Both the position numbers and the translations under genes were made by a program. This document shows positions 33,245 through 41,452 of a stretch of 64,000 nt of DNA, in pieces; position 1 is the stretch's first letter, and the number at the start of each line of letters is the position of its first letter. The notes under the pieces are model-generated. The model ran no database searches. It was not told the DNA's origin and was given only the letters and a program-made list of their open reading frames with translations. Source of the DNA: Hyphomicrobiales bacterium (GTDB lineage: Bacteria; Pseudomonadota; Alphaproteobacteria; Rhizobiales; Rhizobiaceae); NCBI GenBank assembly GCA_900472175.1, contig UCHD01000025.1, positions 24,283-88,282 on the forward strand, read 5' to 3'.

Positions 33245-33928
33245 ATGATCAACGATACTGTAGAAAAGAATATTTCGCTTTGGGACCGGATCGTGCACTC
33301 TTCGTCGGAGTATTTCCGGAGAAAGCGCGGTGGCCTGTTTCGCGAAACCATCGCCAGTTTTACCTCGCTCAAGGTCTGCGACGTCGGTGGATCGCGGCAC
33401 TTCTGGGAAAAGCTGGACCCTATCGACGTTCCCAAAGATCTGACGCTGGTCAATATCCGCGATGATGGTCAGGCACGTTCGTTCACCGGTTCATTCGGCG
33501 ACGTCAAGGTCATCGTCTATGATGGGGACCGCCTGCCCTTCGAGGACAAATCCTTTGACGTGGTGGTGTGCAATTCGGTGATCGAGCACGTGCCACCGGC
33601 CAAACGCGCCAATCTCGTGCGCGAGATCAACCGTGTCTCGAACTACTATTTCATTCAGACGCCAGCCTTCGTATTCCCCATCGAGCCGCATTTCTTCTGC
33701 CCTGCACTCCACTGGCTGCCGCGCCCGCTCGCCCGCCATGCCGTCAGGATCTCGCCGTGGCGTTTCCTTTCCAAACCATCGGAAGAGCACATCCGGGAAT
33801 ATTTCGAGGAAATTCAGATCCTGACCCTGAGGGAGTTTCGCGCCTATGCACCGGAGGCAAAACTGATCCGGGAGAAAGCCGCAGGTCTGACCAAATCCTA
33901 CATCCTGCACGGTCCGTCGCGGCCCTGA
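33245..33928 (+). CDS. SAM-dependent methyltransferase
   Basis: The 227-residue class I methyltransferase has a motif I-like VCDVGGSRHFW (residues ~43-53), an acidic RLPFEDKSFDVVVCNSVIEHVPPAKR segment typical of Methyltransf_11/25 enzymes, and a C-terminal SPWRFLSKPSEEHIREY. It follows the GT4-GT2 fusion by 41 bases and precedes the secreted hydrolase by 47 bases, all in one orientation. It probably O-methylates a sugar or terminates chains, as methyltransferases do in several capsule systems. The actual acceptor is unknown. Confidence 0.82.
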   Translation: MINDTVEKNISLWDRIVHSSSEYFRRKRGGLFRETIASFTSLKVCDVGGSRHFWEKLDPIDVPKDLTLVNIRDDGQARSFTGSFGDVKVIVYDGDRLPFEDKSFDVVVCNSVIEHVPPAKRANLVREINRVSNYYFIQTPAFVFPIEPHFFCPALHWLPRPLARHAVRISPWRFLSKPSEEHIREYFEEIQILTLREFRAYAPEAKLIREKAAGLTKSYILHGPSRP

Positions 33929-33975
33929 AGGATCGGTCGAGACGTTCAGCGATCCGCGGAAAGGAACAGGCCGCC

Positions 33976-36153
33976 ATGAAAAGGCTGCTTTCATCGATGG
34001 CCTTGGCGATGACGTTGGGCATTGCTGCCCCCTGCAACGCCGCTGACGGCGAATGGCTGCCCGTGCGCGAGGTGTCGATGGAGATCGACACCGGCAGCCC
34101 GCTCGATTTTTCCACGCTCCTACCCAACCACGCCATCGGAGTGGCAGGCGCAGGTGGGCGATTGATAACGCGGCAGGACGGCCGTCTTGCCCTGCCCGAT
34201 GCGCCCGACACGCCAGCACGGCTGCTCTGTGCCTCCCTCGCATGGAGCCCCGCTTCAGGTGGGTTTCCCGATCACGCCGATGCCGATCGCTACGCCCTGC
34301 AACTGAAGCGCCACGGCTACAATATCGCGCGGCTCACCTTCGTTGATGCGTCGCTGATGTCTGGCCGGACCAGCGATTTCGATTTCGATCCCGATACGCT
34401 CGATCGCATCCATTATCTGCTGGGCGCACTGAAGCGAAACGGCATCTACTGGATCATCGACGGCATGACCTCCTGGCGCGGCGCCTATGGCGGTCATGAC
34501 GACCGCTGGGATCCGTCGAGCGGCCTCAAGCTGGCGCTTTATTTCGACGACAACGCATTCGACCACTGGCTGGAATTCCAGCGGCGGTTCCTGACATCCG
34601 TCAACCCCTATACCGGCATCGCGCCGATCAACGACGCGGCGCTGGCACTGGTCATCCTCGTCAACGAAAACAATATTGAATTCGACAGCATCGTGCGGGA
34701 GCGCGAGGGCAAGCCCCATTACGACGACCGATTGAAGCAACCTTTCAACGGCTGGCTGAAACAGCGTTACCGTTCGAACGGAACTCTTTCGAAAGTATGG
34801 CCAGACCTTCAGCCAGGTGAGAGTTTGGAGGACGCCTCGATCGAACTTCCGAAGTCGCGCTACGAGGATTCTCCCCGTCTCAAGGACCTGCAGGCCTTCT
34901 TCGTTTCAGTCGAAACAGCCGCCGCAGCCCGTATGTCGGATGCCCTACGCGGCCTTGGCTACAAGGGCGAGATCAGCAGTTTCAACAACTGGCCGACGAT
35001 CCAGACGACGTTGAGCCGCAAGGATCTGCCGGTTATCACGATGAACACCTATCAGGATTGGGTCGGCAGCTATTCGCCCGGCGCGACCATGACGCAGAAA
35101 AGCTCGATTGACGATAGCGTCAATTACATGCGCCTGATCGCCGCCGCCCGCTGGCTCGGCAAGCCATTCGTCGTCAGCGAATATGACCATCTCTTCTGGA
35201 ACCGGTATCGCTACGAGGCCGGGCTGGTGATGCCGGCCTATGCCGCACAGCAGGGCTGGGACATGCTCTGCCGCCATGCGCATGGCCCGATCATCCTGAA
35301 ATACAATGAGCCCTTCCCGCACAAGAAAGCGATGCTGCCCTATGCCATCGCGCTCGACCCGGTCGCACGCGCCGGTGAAACGCTGGCAGCACTGCTGTTC
35401 CGGCGCGGAGATGTCGCCACATCAAAACTGACCTTTCCTTTTCTTGTGCGTGGTACCGAGGATCTCAGCGACGATATGCAGGCGCGCGAACCGGAGCGGC
35501 TTACCGAGTTGGGCCTTGTCGGCGCGATCGGCGTGGCAAAAACGGCAACCGGCAGCTTGAGCGTCGGCCAGCCCCGCTCGTCCGTCGATCCTCAAGCCAT
35601 CCTCGATACCGCAAAGGTCACCGGACTTTTATCGAAGGAAAACCAGACCGATCTGAAGACGGGCCTTTATGAAAGCGATACCGGCGAACTGCTGCTGGAT
35701 CGCCTGCGGGGCCAATTGCGGGTGATGACACCAAAAACCGAAGCGATGGCATTTTCGACGCTGCGGGAACCCGTCAATCTGGGCAGCGTCCGTGTCGAGG
35801 CATCGGACGGCGATGGTCTGCTGGCGGTCTCGGTGCTGGATGATGCCGAGAGCATTGCGCAAAGCCGCAAGCTCCTCGTCATCTACGCAACCGATGCGCA
35901 CAATACGGACATGCAGTTCAGCGACGACGAGGAGAAAGTGATCGCCGCTTTCGGCCGCCTGCCGGTTTTGATCCGCAAGGGCTATGTCGATCTGTCGCTG
36001 ACGCTCGCCAAGGGCAAATGGCGGCTGACGCCGGTCACCCTGAACGGCGTCGCCACGACGACCGCCGGCCAGGTGGTAACTCCAGACAGCTTCCGGCTCT
36101 CCAACGACGCGGCGTCTGGCCCGACGACATTCTTTCTGCTCGAAAGAAGCTGA
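33976..36153 (+). CDS. Secreted clan-A glycoside hydrolase-like protein (GH5-like)
   Basis: The 725-residue protein begins with a Sec signal peptide (MKRLLSSMALAMTLGIAAPCNA, cut before ADGEW). A TIM-barrel region follows with clan GH-A acid/base and nucleophile candidates: Glu231 in LVNENNIEF and Glu402 in FVVSEYDH. About 250 residues of beta-rich C-terminus come after it. ATG at 33976 starts the signal peptide, while the open frame upstream to 33568 overlaps the methyltransferase and is a shadow. It closes the polysaccharide cluster, so it may trim, depolymerise or transglycosylate the exported polymer in the periplasm. Family assignment is by motif only; GH5 or GH42-type enzymes are both possible. 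Confidence 0.75.
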   Translation: MKRLLSSMALAMTLGIAAPCNAADGEWLPVREVSMEIDTGSPLDFSTLLPNHAIGVAGAGGRLITRQDGRLALPDAPDTPARLLCASLAWSPASGGFPDHADADRYALQLKRHGYNIARLTFVDASLMSGRTSDFDFDPDTLDRIHYLLGALKRNGIYWIIDGMTSWRGAYGGHDDRWDPSSGLKLALYFDDNAFDHWLEFQRRFLTSVNPYTGIAPINDAALALVILVNENNIEFDSIVREREGKPHYDDRLKQPFNGWLKQRYRSNGTLSKVWPDLQPGESLEDASIELPKSRYEDSPRLKDLQAFFVSVETAAAARMSDALRGLGYKGEISSFNNWPTIQTTLSRKDLPVITMNTYQDWVGSYSPGATMTQKSSIDDSVNYMRLIAAARWLGKPFVVSEYDHLFWNRYRYEAGLVMPAYAAQQGWDMLCRHAHGPIILKYNEPFPHKKAMLPYAIALDPVARAGETLAALLFRRGDVATSKLTFPFLVRGTEDLSDDMQAREPERLTELGLVGAIGVAKTATGSLSVGQPRSSVDPQAILDTAKVTGLLSKENQTDLKTGLYESDTGELLLDRLRGQLRVMTPKTEAMAFSTLREPVNLGSVRVEASDGDGLLAVSVLDDAESIAQSRKLLVIYATDAHNTDMQFSDDEEKVIAAFGRLPVLIRKGYVDLSLTLAKGKWRLTPVTLNGVATTTAGQVVTPDSFRLSNDAASGPTTFFLLERS

Positions 36154-36178
36154 ACAGAAGAACCCGAAAGCCCCCGGA

Positions 36179-37801
36179 TCAGCCCCGAAGGCCGGGAGCC
36201 TCATGGCCGGTGCGCGCCACGTATTCCGTGTAGCCGCCGCCATATTCGTGGATGCCATCCGGGGTCAGTTCCAGAACCCGGTTGGACAAAGCACCGAGGA
36301 AGTGCCGGTCGTGGGAAACGAACAGCATCGTGCCCTCGTATTCGGACAGTGCCTGAATCAGCATTTCCTTGGTGTCGAGGTCCAAGTGGTTGGTCGGTTC
36401 GTCGAGCACCAGCAGGTTGGGCGGGTCGAACAGCATGATCGCCATGACCAGCCGCGCCTTTTCGCCACCCGACAGAACGCGGCAACGCTTTTCGACATCG
36501 TCGCCGGAAAACCCGAAACAGCCAGCCAGCGCCCTGAGCGGGCCTTGCCCGGCGCGCGGAAACTCGTGCTCCAGCGTTTCGAATACGGTGCGCTCACCAT
36601 CGAGCAGATCCATGGCGTGCTGGGCGAAGTAACCCATCTTGACGCTGGCACCGAGCGCCACCGTTCCCTTGTCCGGGTCCGTCGAGCCGGTCACCAGTTT
36701 CAAGAGGGTGGATTTTCCAGCACCGTTGATGCCCATGATGCACCAGCGTTCCTTGCGGCGGACCATGAAGTCCAGCCCTTCATAGATGCTGCGGCTGCCG
36801 TAGCTTTTATGAACATTCTTCAGGTTGATGACGTCTTCGCCCGAGCGCGGCGCCGGCAGAAATTCGAAGGCGACAACCTGACGGCGCTTCGGCGGCTCAA
36901 CCCGTTCGATCTTGTCGAGCTTCTTCACCCGGCTCTGCACCTGGGCTGCATGCGAGGCACGCGCCTTGAAGCGCTCGATGAACTTGATTTCCTTGGCAAG
37001 CATCGCCTGCTGCCGCTCGAACTGGGCGAGCTGGTGCTTTTCGTTGAGCGCCCGCTGCTGCTCGTAGAATTCGTAATCGCCGGAGTAGGTCGTCAACCCG
37101 CCGCCGTCGATCTCGATCAGCTTGGTGACGATCCGGTTCATGAACTCCCGGTCATGCGAGGTCATCAACAGCGCGCCATCGTAATTCTTCAGGAATTCCT
37201 CTAGCCAGATCAGGCTTTCCAGATCCAGATGGTTGCTCGGTTCGTCGAGCAGCATGACATCGGGGCGCATCAATAGGATGCGGGCGAGCGCCACGCGCAT
37301 CTTCCAGCCGCCGGACAGCTTGCCGACATCACCGTCCATCATTTCCTGCGTGAAACTCAGGCCCGAGAGGACTTCGCGCGCCCGGCCGTCCAGCGCGTAG
37401 CCGTCCAGTTCCTCATAGCGCGCCTGCACCTCGCCGTAACGCTCGATAATCGCGTCCATCTCGTCAAGCCGGTCAGGATCGACCATCGCAGCTTCGAGCT
37501 CGCGCAGTTCGGCGGCAACGATGCTGACCGGACCGGCACCGTCCATCACTTCGGCAACGGCGCTGCGGCCTTCCATCTCGCCGACATCCTGGTTGAAATA
37601 ACCGATGGTGACGCCCTTCTCGACGGCCACCTGCCCCTCGTCGGGCTGCTCTTCGCCGGTGATCATCCGGAAGACGGTCGTCTTGCCGGCGCCATTCGGA
37701 CCAACGAGGCCGATCTTCTCGCCCTTGTTAAGCGCGGCGGAAGCCTCGATGAAGAGAATGCGGTGGCTCAGCTGCTTGCTGATATTTTCGATACGGATCA
37801 T
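36179..37801 (-). CDS. ABC-F family ATPase (Uup/YbiT/EttA type)
   Basis: The 540-residue soluble protein has two ATP-binding cassettes and no membrane domain: GPNGAGKTT...LSGGWKMRVALARILL...LLDEPSNHLD in the first half and GINGAGKST...LSGGEKARLVMAIMLF...VLDEPTNHLD in the second, joined by a charged linker with RFKARASHAAQVQSR. This is the ABC-F architecture; such proteins bind the ribosomal E site and rescue or regulate translation. ATG at 37801 is used in preference to TTG at 37816. It converges with the polysaccharide cluster and is not part of it. Confidence 0.93.
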   Translation of the reverse strand: MIRIENISKQLSHRILFIEASAALNKGEKIGLVGPNGAGKTTVFRMITGEEQPDEGQVAVEKGVTIGYFNQDVGEMEGRSAVAEVMDGAGPVSIVAAELRELEAAMVDPDRLDEMDAIIERYGEVQARYEELDGYALDGRAREVLSGLSFTQEMMDGDVGKLSGGWKMRVALARILLMRPDVMLLDEPSNHLDLESLIWLEEFLKNYDGALLMTSHDREFMNRIVTKLIEIDGGGLTTYSGDYEFYEQQRALNEKHQLAQFERQQAMLAKEIKFIERFKARASHAAQVQSRVKKLDKIERVEPPKRRQVVAFEFLPAPRSGEDVINLKNVHKSYGSRSIYEGLDFMVRRKERWCIMGINGAGKSTLLKLVTGSTDPDKGTVALGASVKMGYFAQHAMDLLDGERTVFETLEHEFPRAGQGPLRALAGCFGFSGDDVEKRCRVLSGGEKARLVMAIMLFDPPNLLVLDEPTNHLDLDTKEMLIQALSEYEGTMLFVSHDRHFLGALSNRVLELTPDGIHEYGGGYTEYVARTGHEAPGLRG

Positions 37802-37978
37802 TTGTGCGGTGCCCAAGAAATGTTGCGGCGCCCTTATGCCACGTGTTTTGCGGAATGTCGCAGGTTTTCGACACGGCGGCTTGGAGCTTTTTGAAGGGTG
37901 TTTTTCCCGGAAATGCCTTCACGCGGCAGAGTGTGAAGGCTACAGAAGAGCATCGACGCAGATGGAGTGGAGTGAGCC

Positions 37979-39211
37979 ATGACCGACACCGTTACCGACC
38001 GTTTCCTTCGCTACGTCGTGATCGACACCCAGTCGGACGCCAAATCGGCAACGCAACCCTCCACCGAAAAGCAGAAAAACCTTGGCCGTTTGCTGGTCGA
38101 GGAACTGCTGGCGATCGGACTTTCGGACGCGCATCTCGACGAGCACGGCTATATCTATGCGACCATTCCGTCGAACATCGACAAACCGGTACCGGTCATC
38201 TGCTTCTGTTCGCACATGGACACGGCCCCGGATTTTACCGGCACCAACGTCAAGCCGCAGCTGATCCGGGCCTATGCCGGTGGCGACATCCAGCTTCTGG
38301 GCGATCCGCAGCAGATCATCCGCGTTGCCGAACACCCGGCGCTGCGCGACCAGACCGGCAACGACATCATCACCACGGACGGCACAACCTTGCTCGGCGC
38401 CGACGACAAGGCCGGCATTGCCGAAATCATGACGGCCGCGCAGTTCCTTGTCGCCAATCCGGATATCAAGCACGGTACGATCAAAATCCTCTTCACCGTG
38501 GATGAAGAAATCGGCCGCGGGGTCGACAAGGTCGACCTGAAGAAGCTTGGCGCACAATTCGCCTATACGATGGACGGCGAGACGGCGGGCCATATCGAGG
38601 ATGAAACATTCTCCGCCGATGGTGTCGAGATCACCATCCAGGGCGTCGCCATCCATCCGGGTTTTGCCAAGGGCAGGATGGAAAACGCCATCAAGATCGC
38701 CGGCGCCATCATCGACCGCCTGCCGAAGCATCTGGCGCCTGAAACCACCGAGGGCCGGGACGGTTTCGTTCATCCCGTTAGCGTCACGGGGGCGATGGAA
38801 AAGGCCAGGATCAGCCTGATCGTCCGCGACTTTACCGACGAAGGCCTCGCCAGCAAGGAGGCAATGATCGAAGCGATCGTCAAGGACGTCATGCCGGATT
38901 ATCCTGGCTCTTCCTATACGTTCGAGGTCAAGCAGCAGTACCGCAACATGAAGGCAATCCTCGATCGCCATCCGGAAATCGTCGACAACGCCGTCGAGGC
39001 CATCCGGCGGGCGGGCATGGAGCCGGTGCGCGGCAGCATTCGCGGTGGCACGGATGGTTCGCGCCTGTCGTTCATGGGTTTGCCTTGCCCGAATATCTTC
39101 GCAGGTGGCCACGCTTTTCATTCACCACTCGAATGGGTGAGCCGGCAGGACATGGAAAGGGCGGTCAAGACAATCGTCGAGCTGGCAAAGGTCTGGGAAG
39201 AGCGCGCCTGA
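37979..39211 (+). CDS. pepT: Peptidase T (tripeptide aminopeptidase)
   Basis: The 410-residue M20 metallopeptidase matches PepT over its length: N-terminal RFLRYVVIDTQSDA, metal-ligand motifs FCSHMDTAPDF (His, Asp), TLLGADDKAGIAE, FTVDEEIGRGVDKVDLKKL, and the C-terminal RGGTDGSRLSFMGLPCPNIFAGGHAFHSPLEW. It releases N-terminal residues from tripeptides in the cytoplasm using two zinc ions. It stands alone and ends at a clear stem-loop 16 bases past the stop. Confidence 0.95.
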   Translation: MTDTVTDRFLRYVVIDTQSDAKSATQPSTEKQKNLGRLLVEELLAIGLSDAHLDEHGYIYATIPSNIDKPVPVICFCSHMDTAPDFTGTNVKPQLIRAYAGGDIQLLGDPQQIIRVAEHPALRDQTGNDIITTDGTTLLGADDKAGIAEIMTAAQFLVANPDIKHGTIKILFTVDEEIGRGVDKVDLKKLGAQFAYTMDGETAGHIEDETFSADGVEITIQGVAIHPGFAKGRMENAIKIAGAIIDRLPKHLAPETTEGRDGFVHPVSVTGAMEKARISLIVRDFTDEGLASKEAMIEAIVKDVMPDYPGSSYTFEVKQQYRNMKAILDRHPEIVDNAVEAIRRAGMEPVRGSIRGGTDGSRLSFMGLPCPNIFAGGHAFHSPLEWVSRQDMERAVKTIVELAKVWEERA

Positions 39212-39226
39212 TTACGCCGAATAGAT

Positions 39227-39257
39227 GCGGCCGGGCCTTCCATCCGGCCGCCGTTTT
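39227..39257 (+). terminator. Intrinsic terminator of pepT
   Basis: GCGGCCGG (39227-39234) and CCGGCCGC (39244-39251) form an 8-bp perfect stem with a 9-base loop, followed by CGTTTT. Confidence 0.8.
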
Positions 39258-39289
39258 GGTATGACCCACCTCTTGTCAAAGGAATGAAG

Positions 39290-39544
39290 ATGGCTGCGCG
39301 AGATCGCTACTCACGGAAACTGGAATGTTCCCAATGCGGGAATGCAGGCTTTGCCGAGGTGTCGGAAGACGATACGCCCAGCCGCAAGACGCGCGGATTT
39401 GAAATCGATGCCCTGCCCAGCGGCTTCGAAACCGAATTTGCCTCGAGCAATCCGCGCCGCCACATGATCCGTTGCCGCTGCGGCTACAAATTCAAGTTCG
39501 AGCAGACCACCGCCTATGCGCCCGGCGGCGAGCCAAGGTATTGA
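39290..39544 (+). CDS. Small zinc-ribbon-like hypothetical protein
   Basis: The 84-residue protein has paired cysteines at both ends (LECSQCGNAGF and IRCRCGYKFKFE), spaced about 45 residues apart. This suggests a zinc ribbon or zinc-knuckle fold. ATG at 39290 is favoured because AAAGGA is 6 bases upstream; an earlier ATG at 39284 lies too close to it. It is a single-gene unit between the pepT terminator and a converging small gene. I do not recognise the family. Confidence 0.62.
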   Translation: MAARDRYSRKLECSQCGNAGFAEVSEDDTPSRKTRGFEIDALPSGFETEFASSNPRRHMIRCRCGYKFKFEQTTAYAPGGEPRY

Positions 39545-39641
39545 GTTTCAAGAACCGCTCCGTGTAGCCCAACCGTGTTGCCAGCGGCAGCATGGTGTTG
39601 CGCGCCAAATGAACTGTTGAGCGTGGCCAGGCATGAAACGG

Positions 39642-39677
39642 AAAAGCCCCATCCTGCAGGTTTGCAGAACGGGGCTT
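39642..39677 (-). terminator. Intrinsic terminator of the 97-residue hypothetical gene
   Basis: On the minus strand AAGCCCC...GGGGCTT (7 bp) encloses an inner CTGCA/TGCAG helix and is followed by TTTTCC. It begins about 30 bases after the stop at 39706. Confidence 0.78.
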
Positions 39678-39705
39678 GAAATAGTCGTGGCAGGAACAGG
39701 CGACG

Positions 39706-39999
39706 TTACTTGTTGGCCATCAGCCACATCTTGCCGGCCATCGTGATACCGCGCGGATCGACGGCGACATCGTGGTCGAGATGGCTGCGCTCGAGAAAAC
39801 CGAGCTCCTCGAGTTCGTTGAGGGTCGTCGTCGTCATGAACCGGATCTTCTGCGGACGCTCCTTGAACCGGTCGGTCTTTGCGTAGGTGACCGCTGCGTT
39901 CTCATGCGTCCATTTTTTGGCCGGCTGCGGAAAGAGGTTTCCTTCCTTGGCGAGTTTCAGCCCCCGGATCTGGACCGGCGTCAATTCGTGCGAAATCAT
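39706..39999 (-). CDS. Hypothetical protein, 97 residues, unknown function
   Basis: The protein starts MISHELTPVQIRGLKLAKEG and ends in AGKMWLMANK. It is rich in charged residues, with helix-forming segments in the second half (TTTLNELEELGFLERSHLDHD), which looks like a small winged-helix but without clear family motifs. ATG at 39999 is supported by AAGGACAG just upstream; the longer frame to 40155 is not. It has its own terminator and is therefore probably expressed. The function is unknown. Confidence 0.6.
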   Translation of the reverse strand: MISHELTPVQIRGLKLAKEGNLFPQPAKKWTHENAAVTYAKTDRFKERPQKIRFMTTTTLNELEELGFLERSHLDHDVAVDPRGITMAGKMWLMANK

Positions 40000-40197
40000 G
40001 TTCTGTCCTTGGTAGAAATGGCGAAAAGCCAGCGATATGCGCCCCCGGATTGGATGGGAACGCCCGCTTGCGATAGTCGCCGATGCGTAGTGAAAAGGGC
40101 CGAACCGGCCCGGATGCGCTGTCCCTAGCGGAACTTTACGGCATTTCCCAGACAAAATTGAAAAGAATGCTGCTGCGAAACGATTGGCGCCATCCGG

Positions 40198-41298
40198 ATG
40201 CTTCTGTTATCAGCGTCTGAACTTGTTTTGAGAGATGTCATCCATGAACACGACACTGTGCCGCGGAGCGGCTGCGTGACGGAGCGGGCAGACGCAGCCT
40301 TTCTGGCGTCCCATGGCTGGTCCGATTTTTTTTCCTCCCAGATCGAGCGGTCCGAGGCAAGCCTCATCCCGATGCGCATCGCCGAGGTCCACCGTGCGCG
40401 GCTGAGCGCGCTGTCTGCTGGAGGACCGGTCAGGCTCACTCTGGCGCACAAGACCAATACCGGTGACTTTGCCGTCGGCGACTGGATTCTGGCCGACCCC
40501 CGCACCCATCTGCTTGTCCGCAGGCTGGAGCGCCGGACATTGCTGCAGCGCCGGACCGAAGGCCGGCACGGCCATCAGCTTGCCGCCGCCAATGTCGATA
40601 CCCTATTCATCGTTACCTCCTGCAATGCCGACTTCAGTCCGGCACGGCTGGAGCGCTATCTGGCTCTGGCCAATCAGGCCGGAACGAACCCGGTCATCGT
40701 GCTGACCAAGGCCGATACGATCGACGATGCAAGCCCTTTCGAGCAGGAGGCAAGAGGCCTGCAGCGTGATCTGGGCGTCATCGTCGTCAACGGCCGCTCC
40801 GCCGATGCCGCGGCTGTCCTCGCTCCATGGTGCGGCGCCGGGCAGACCGTCGCCCTGGTCGGATCGTCCGGCGTTGGCAAATCGACCCTGGTCAATACCT
40901 TGGCGGGCCTCAGCCACGAAGCAGCACAGGAGACCGGAGACATCCGCGAGAGCGATGCCAAGGGCCGTCACACCACGACCGCCCGGTCGTTGCACGCCAT
41001 TGCCGGCGGTGGCTGGGTGATCGACACACCGGGAATGCGCACCCTGCATGTCAGCGACGTATCCGACGGGATCGACACGCTGTTCTCCGAAATCACCGAT
41101 CTTGCTCCGTCCTGCAAGTTTCGCGACTGCACCCACGATCACGAACCGGGCTGTGCCGTCCAGGCGGCGATCAAGGCAGGCACGCTGCCTGCAGAGCGGC
41201 TGGCCCGCTGGCGCAAGCTGCTGGAGGAAAATGTCAGCAACACCCCGGTGCAGACAGGACCGCGCGGCAACAAGGTCATTCAAAAGAAAAAATACTGA
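40198..41298 (+). CDS. rsgA: Ribosome small-subunit-dependent GTPase A
   Basis: The 366-residue protein has the circularly permuted GTPase fold: an N-terminal OB domain, the G4-type motif VLTKADT, then G1 GSSGVGKSTL and G3 DTPGMR (order G4-G1-G3), and a C-terminal zinc site CKFRDCTHDHEPGC. RsgA helps mature the 30S subunit. The start is uncertain: ATG at 40198 or GTG at 40276 (GGAG 7 bases upstream), the latter giving 340 residues. It is a single gene between small hypotheticals and a LacI regulator. Confidence 0.9.
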   Translation: MLLLSASELVLRDVIHEHDTVPRSGCVTERADAAFLASHGWSDFFSSQIERSEASLIPMRIAEVHRARLSALSAGGPVRLTLAHKTNTGDFAVGDWILADPRTHLLVRRLERRTLLQRRTEGRHGHQLAAANVDTLFIVTSCNADFSPARLERYLALANQAGTNPVIVLTKADTIDDASPFEQEARGLQRDLGVIVVNGRSADAAAVLAPWCGAGQTVALVGSSGVGKSTLVNTLAGLSHEAAQETGDIRESDAKGRHTTTARSLHAIAGGGWVIDTPGMRTLHVSDVSDGIDTLFSEITDLAPSCKFRDCTHDHEPGCAVQAAIKAGTLPAERLARWRKLLEENVSNTPVQTGPRGNKVIQKKKY

Positions 41299-41301
41299 AA
41301 C

Positions 41302-41317
41302 GAAGGCCTCCGCCTTC
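41302..41317 (+). terminator. Possible terminator after rsgA
   Basis: GAAGGC and GCCTTC make a 6-bp stem with a CTCC loop just 3 bases after the rsgA stop codon. There is no clear U-tract. Confidence 0.3.
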
Positions 41318-41419
41318 AAAATCGATCGGTTGGCGCAATTCTCCCGCCAGAGGTGCTTTTCAGCCTGTATCAAGCAGCAAAACCGTATCGACAACACGGG
41401 AACATTGCTGTAACAGGAT

Positions 41420-41437
41420 TGATTAATCGATTAATCA
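41420..41437. promoter_or_regulatory. LacI-type operator, 18-bp perfect palindrome
   Basis: TGATTAATCGATTAATCA is a perfect palindrome with the central CG expected for LacI/GalR-family operators. It ends 15 bases before the ATG of the LacI-family gene, consistent with autorepression of the operon that follows. Confidence 0.8.
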
Positions 41438-41452
41438 TCCCTGTTGGATCAC

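Noticed and set aside
33568..33975. Extended N-terminus of the secreted hydrolase
   Set aside because: The 136 extra residues overlap the methyltransferase in another frame, while ATG at 33976 begins a classical signal peptide.
15852..36153. Exosortase/PEP-CTERM system
   Set aside because: The amidotransferase, ACP and ligase resemble genes in those systems, but no exosortase or PEP-CTERM protein is present in the window.
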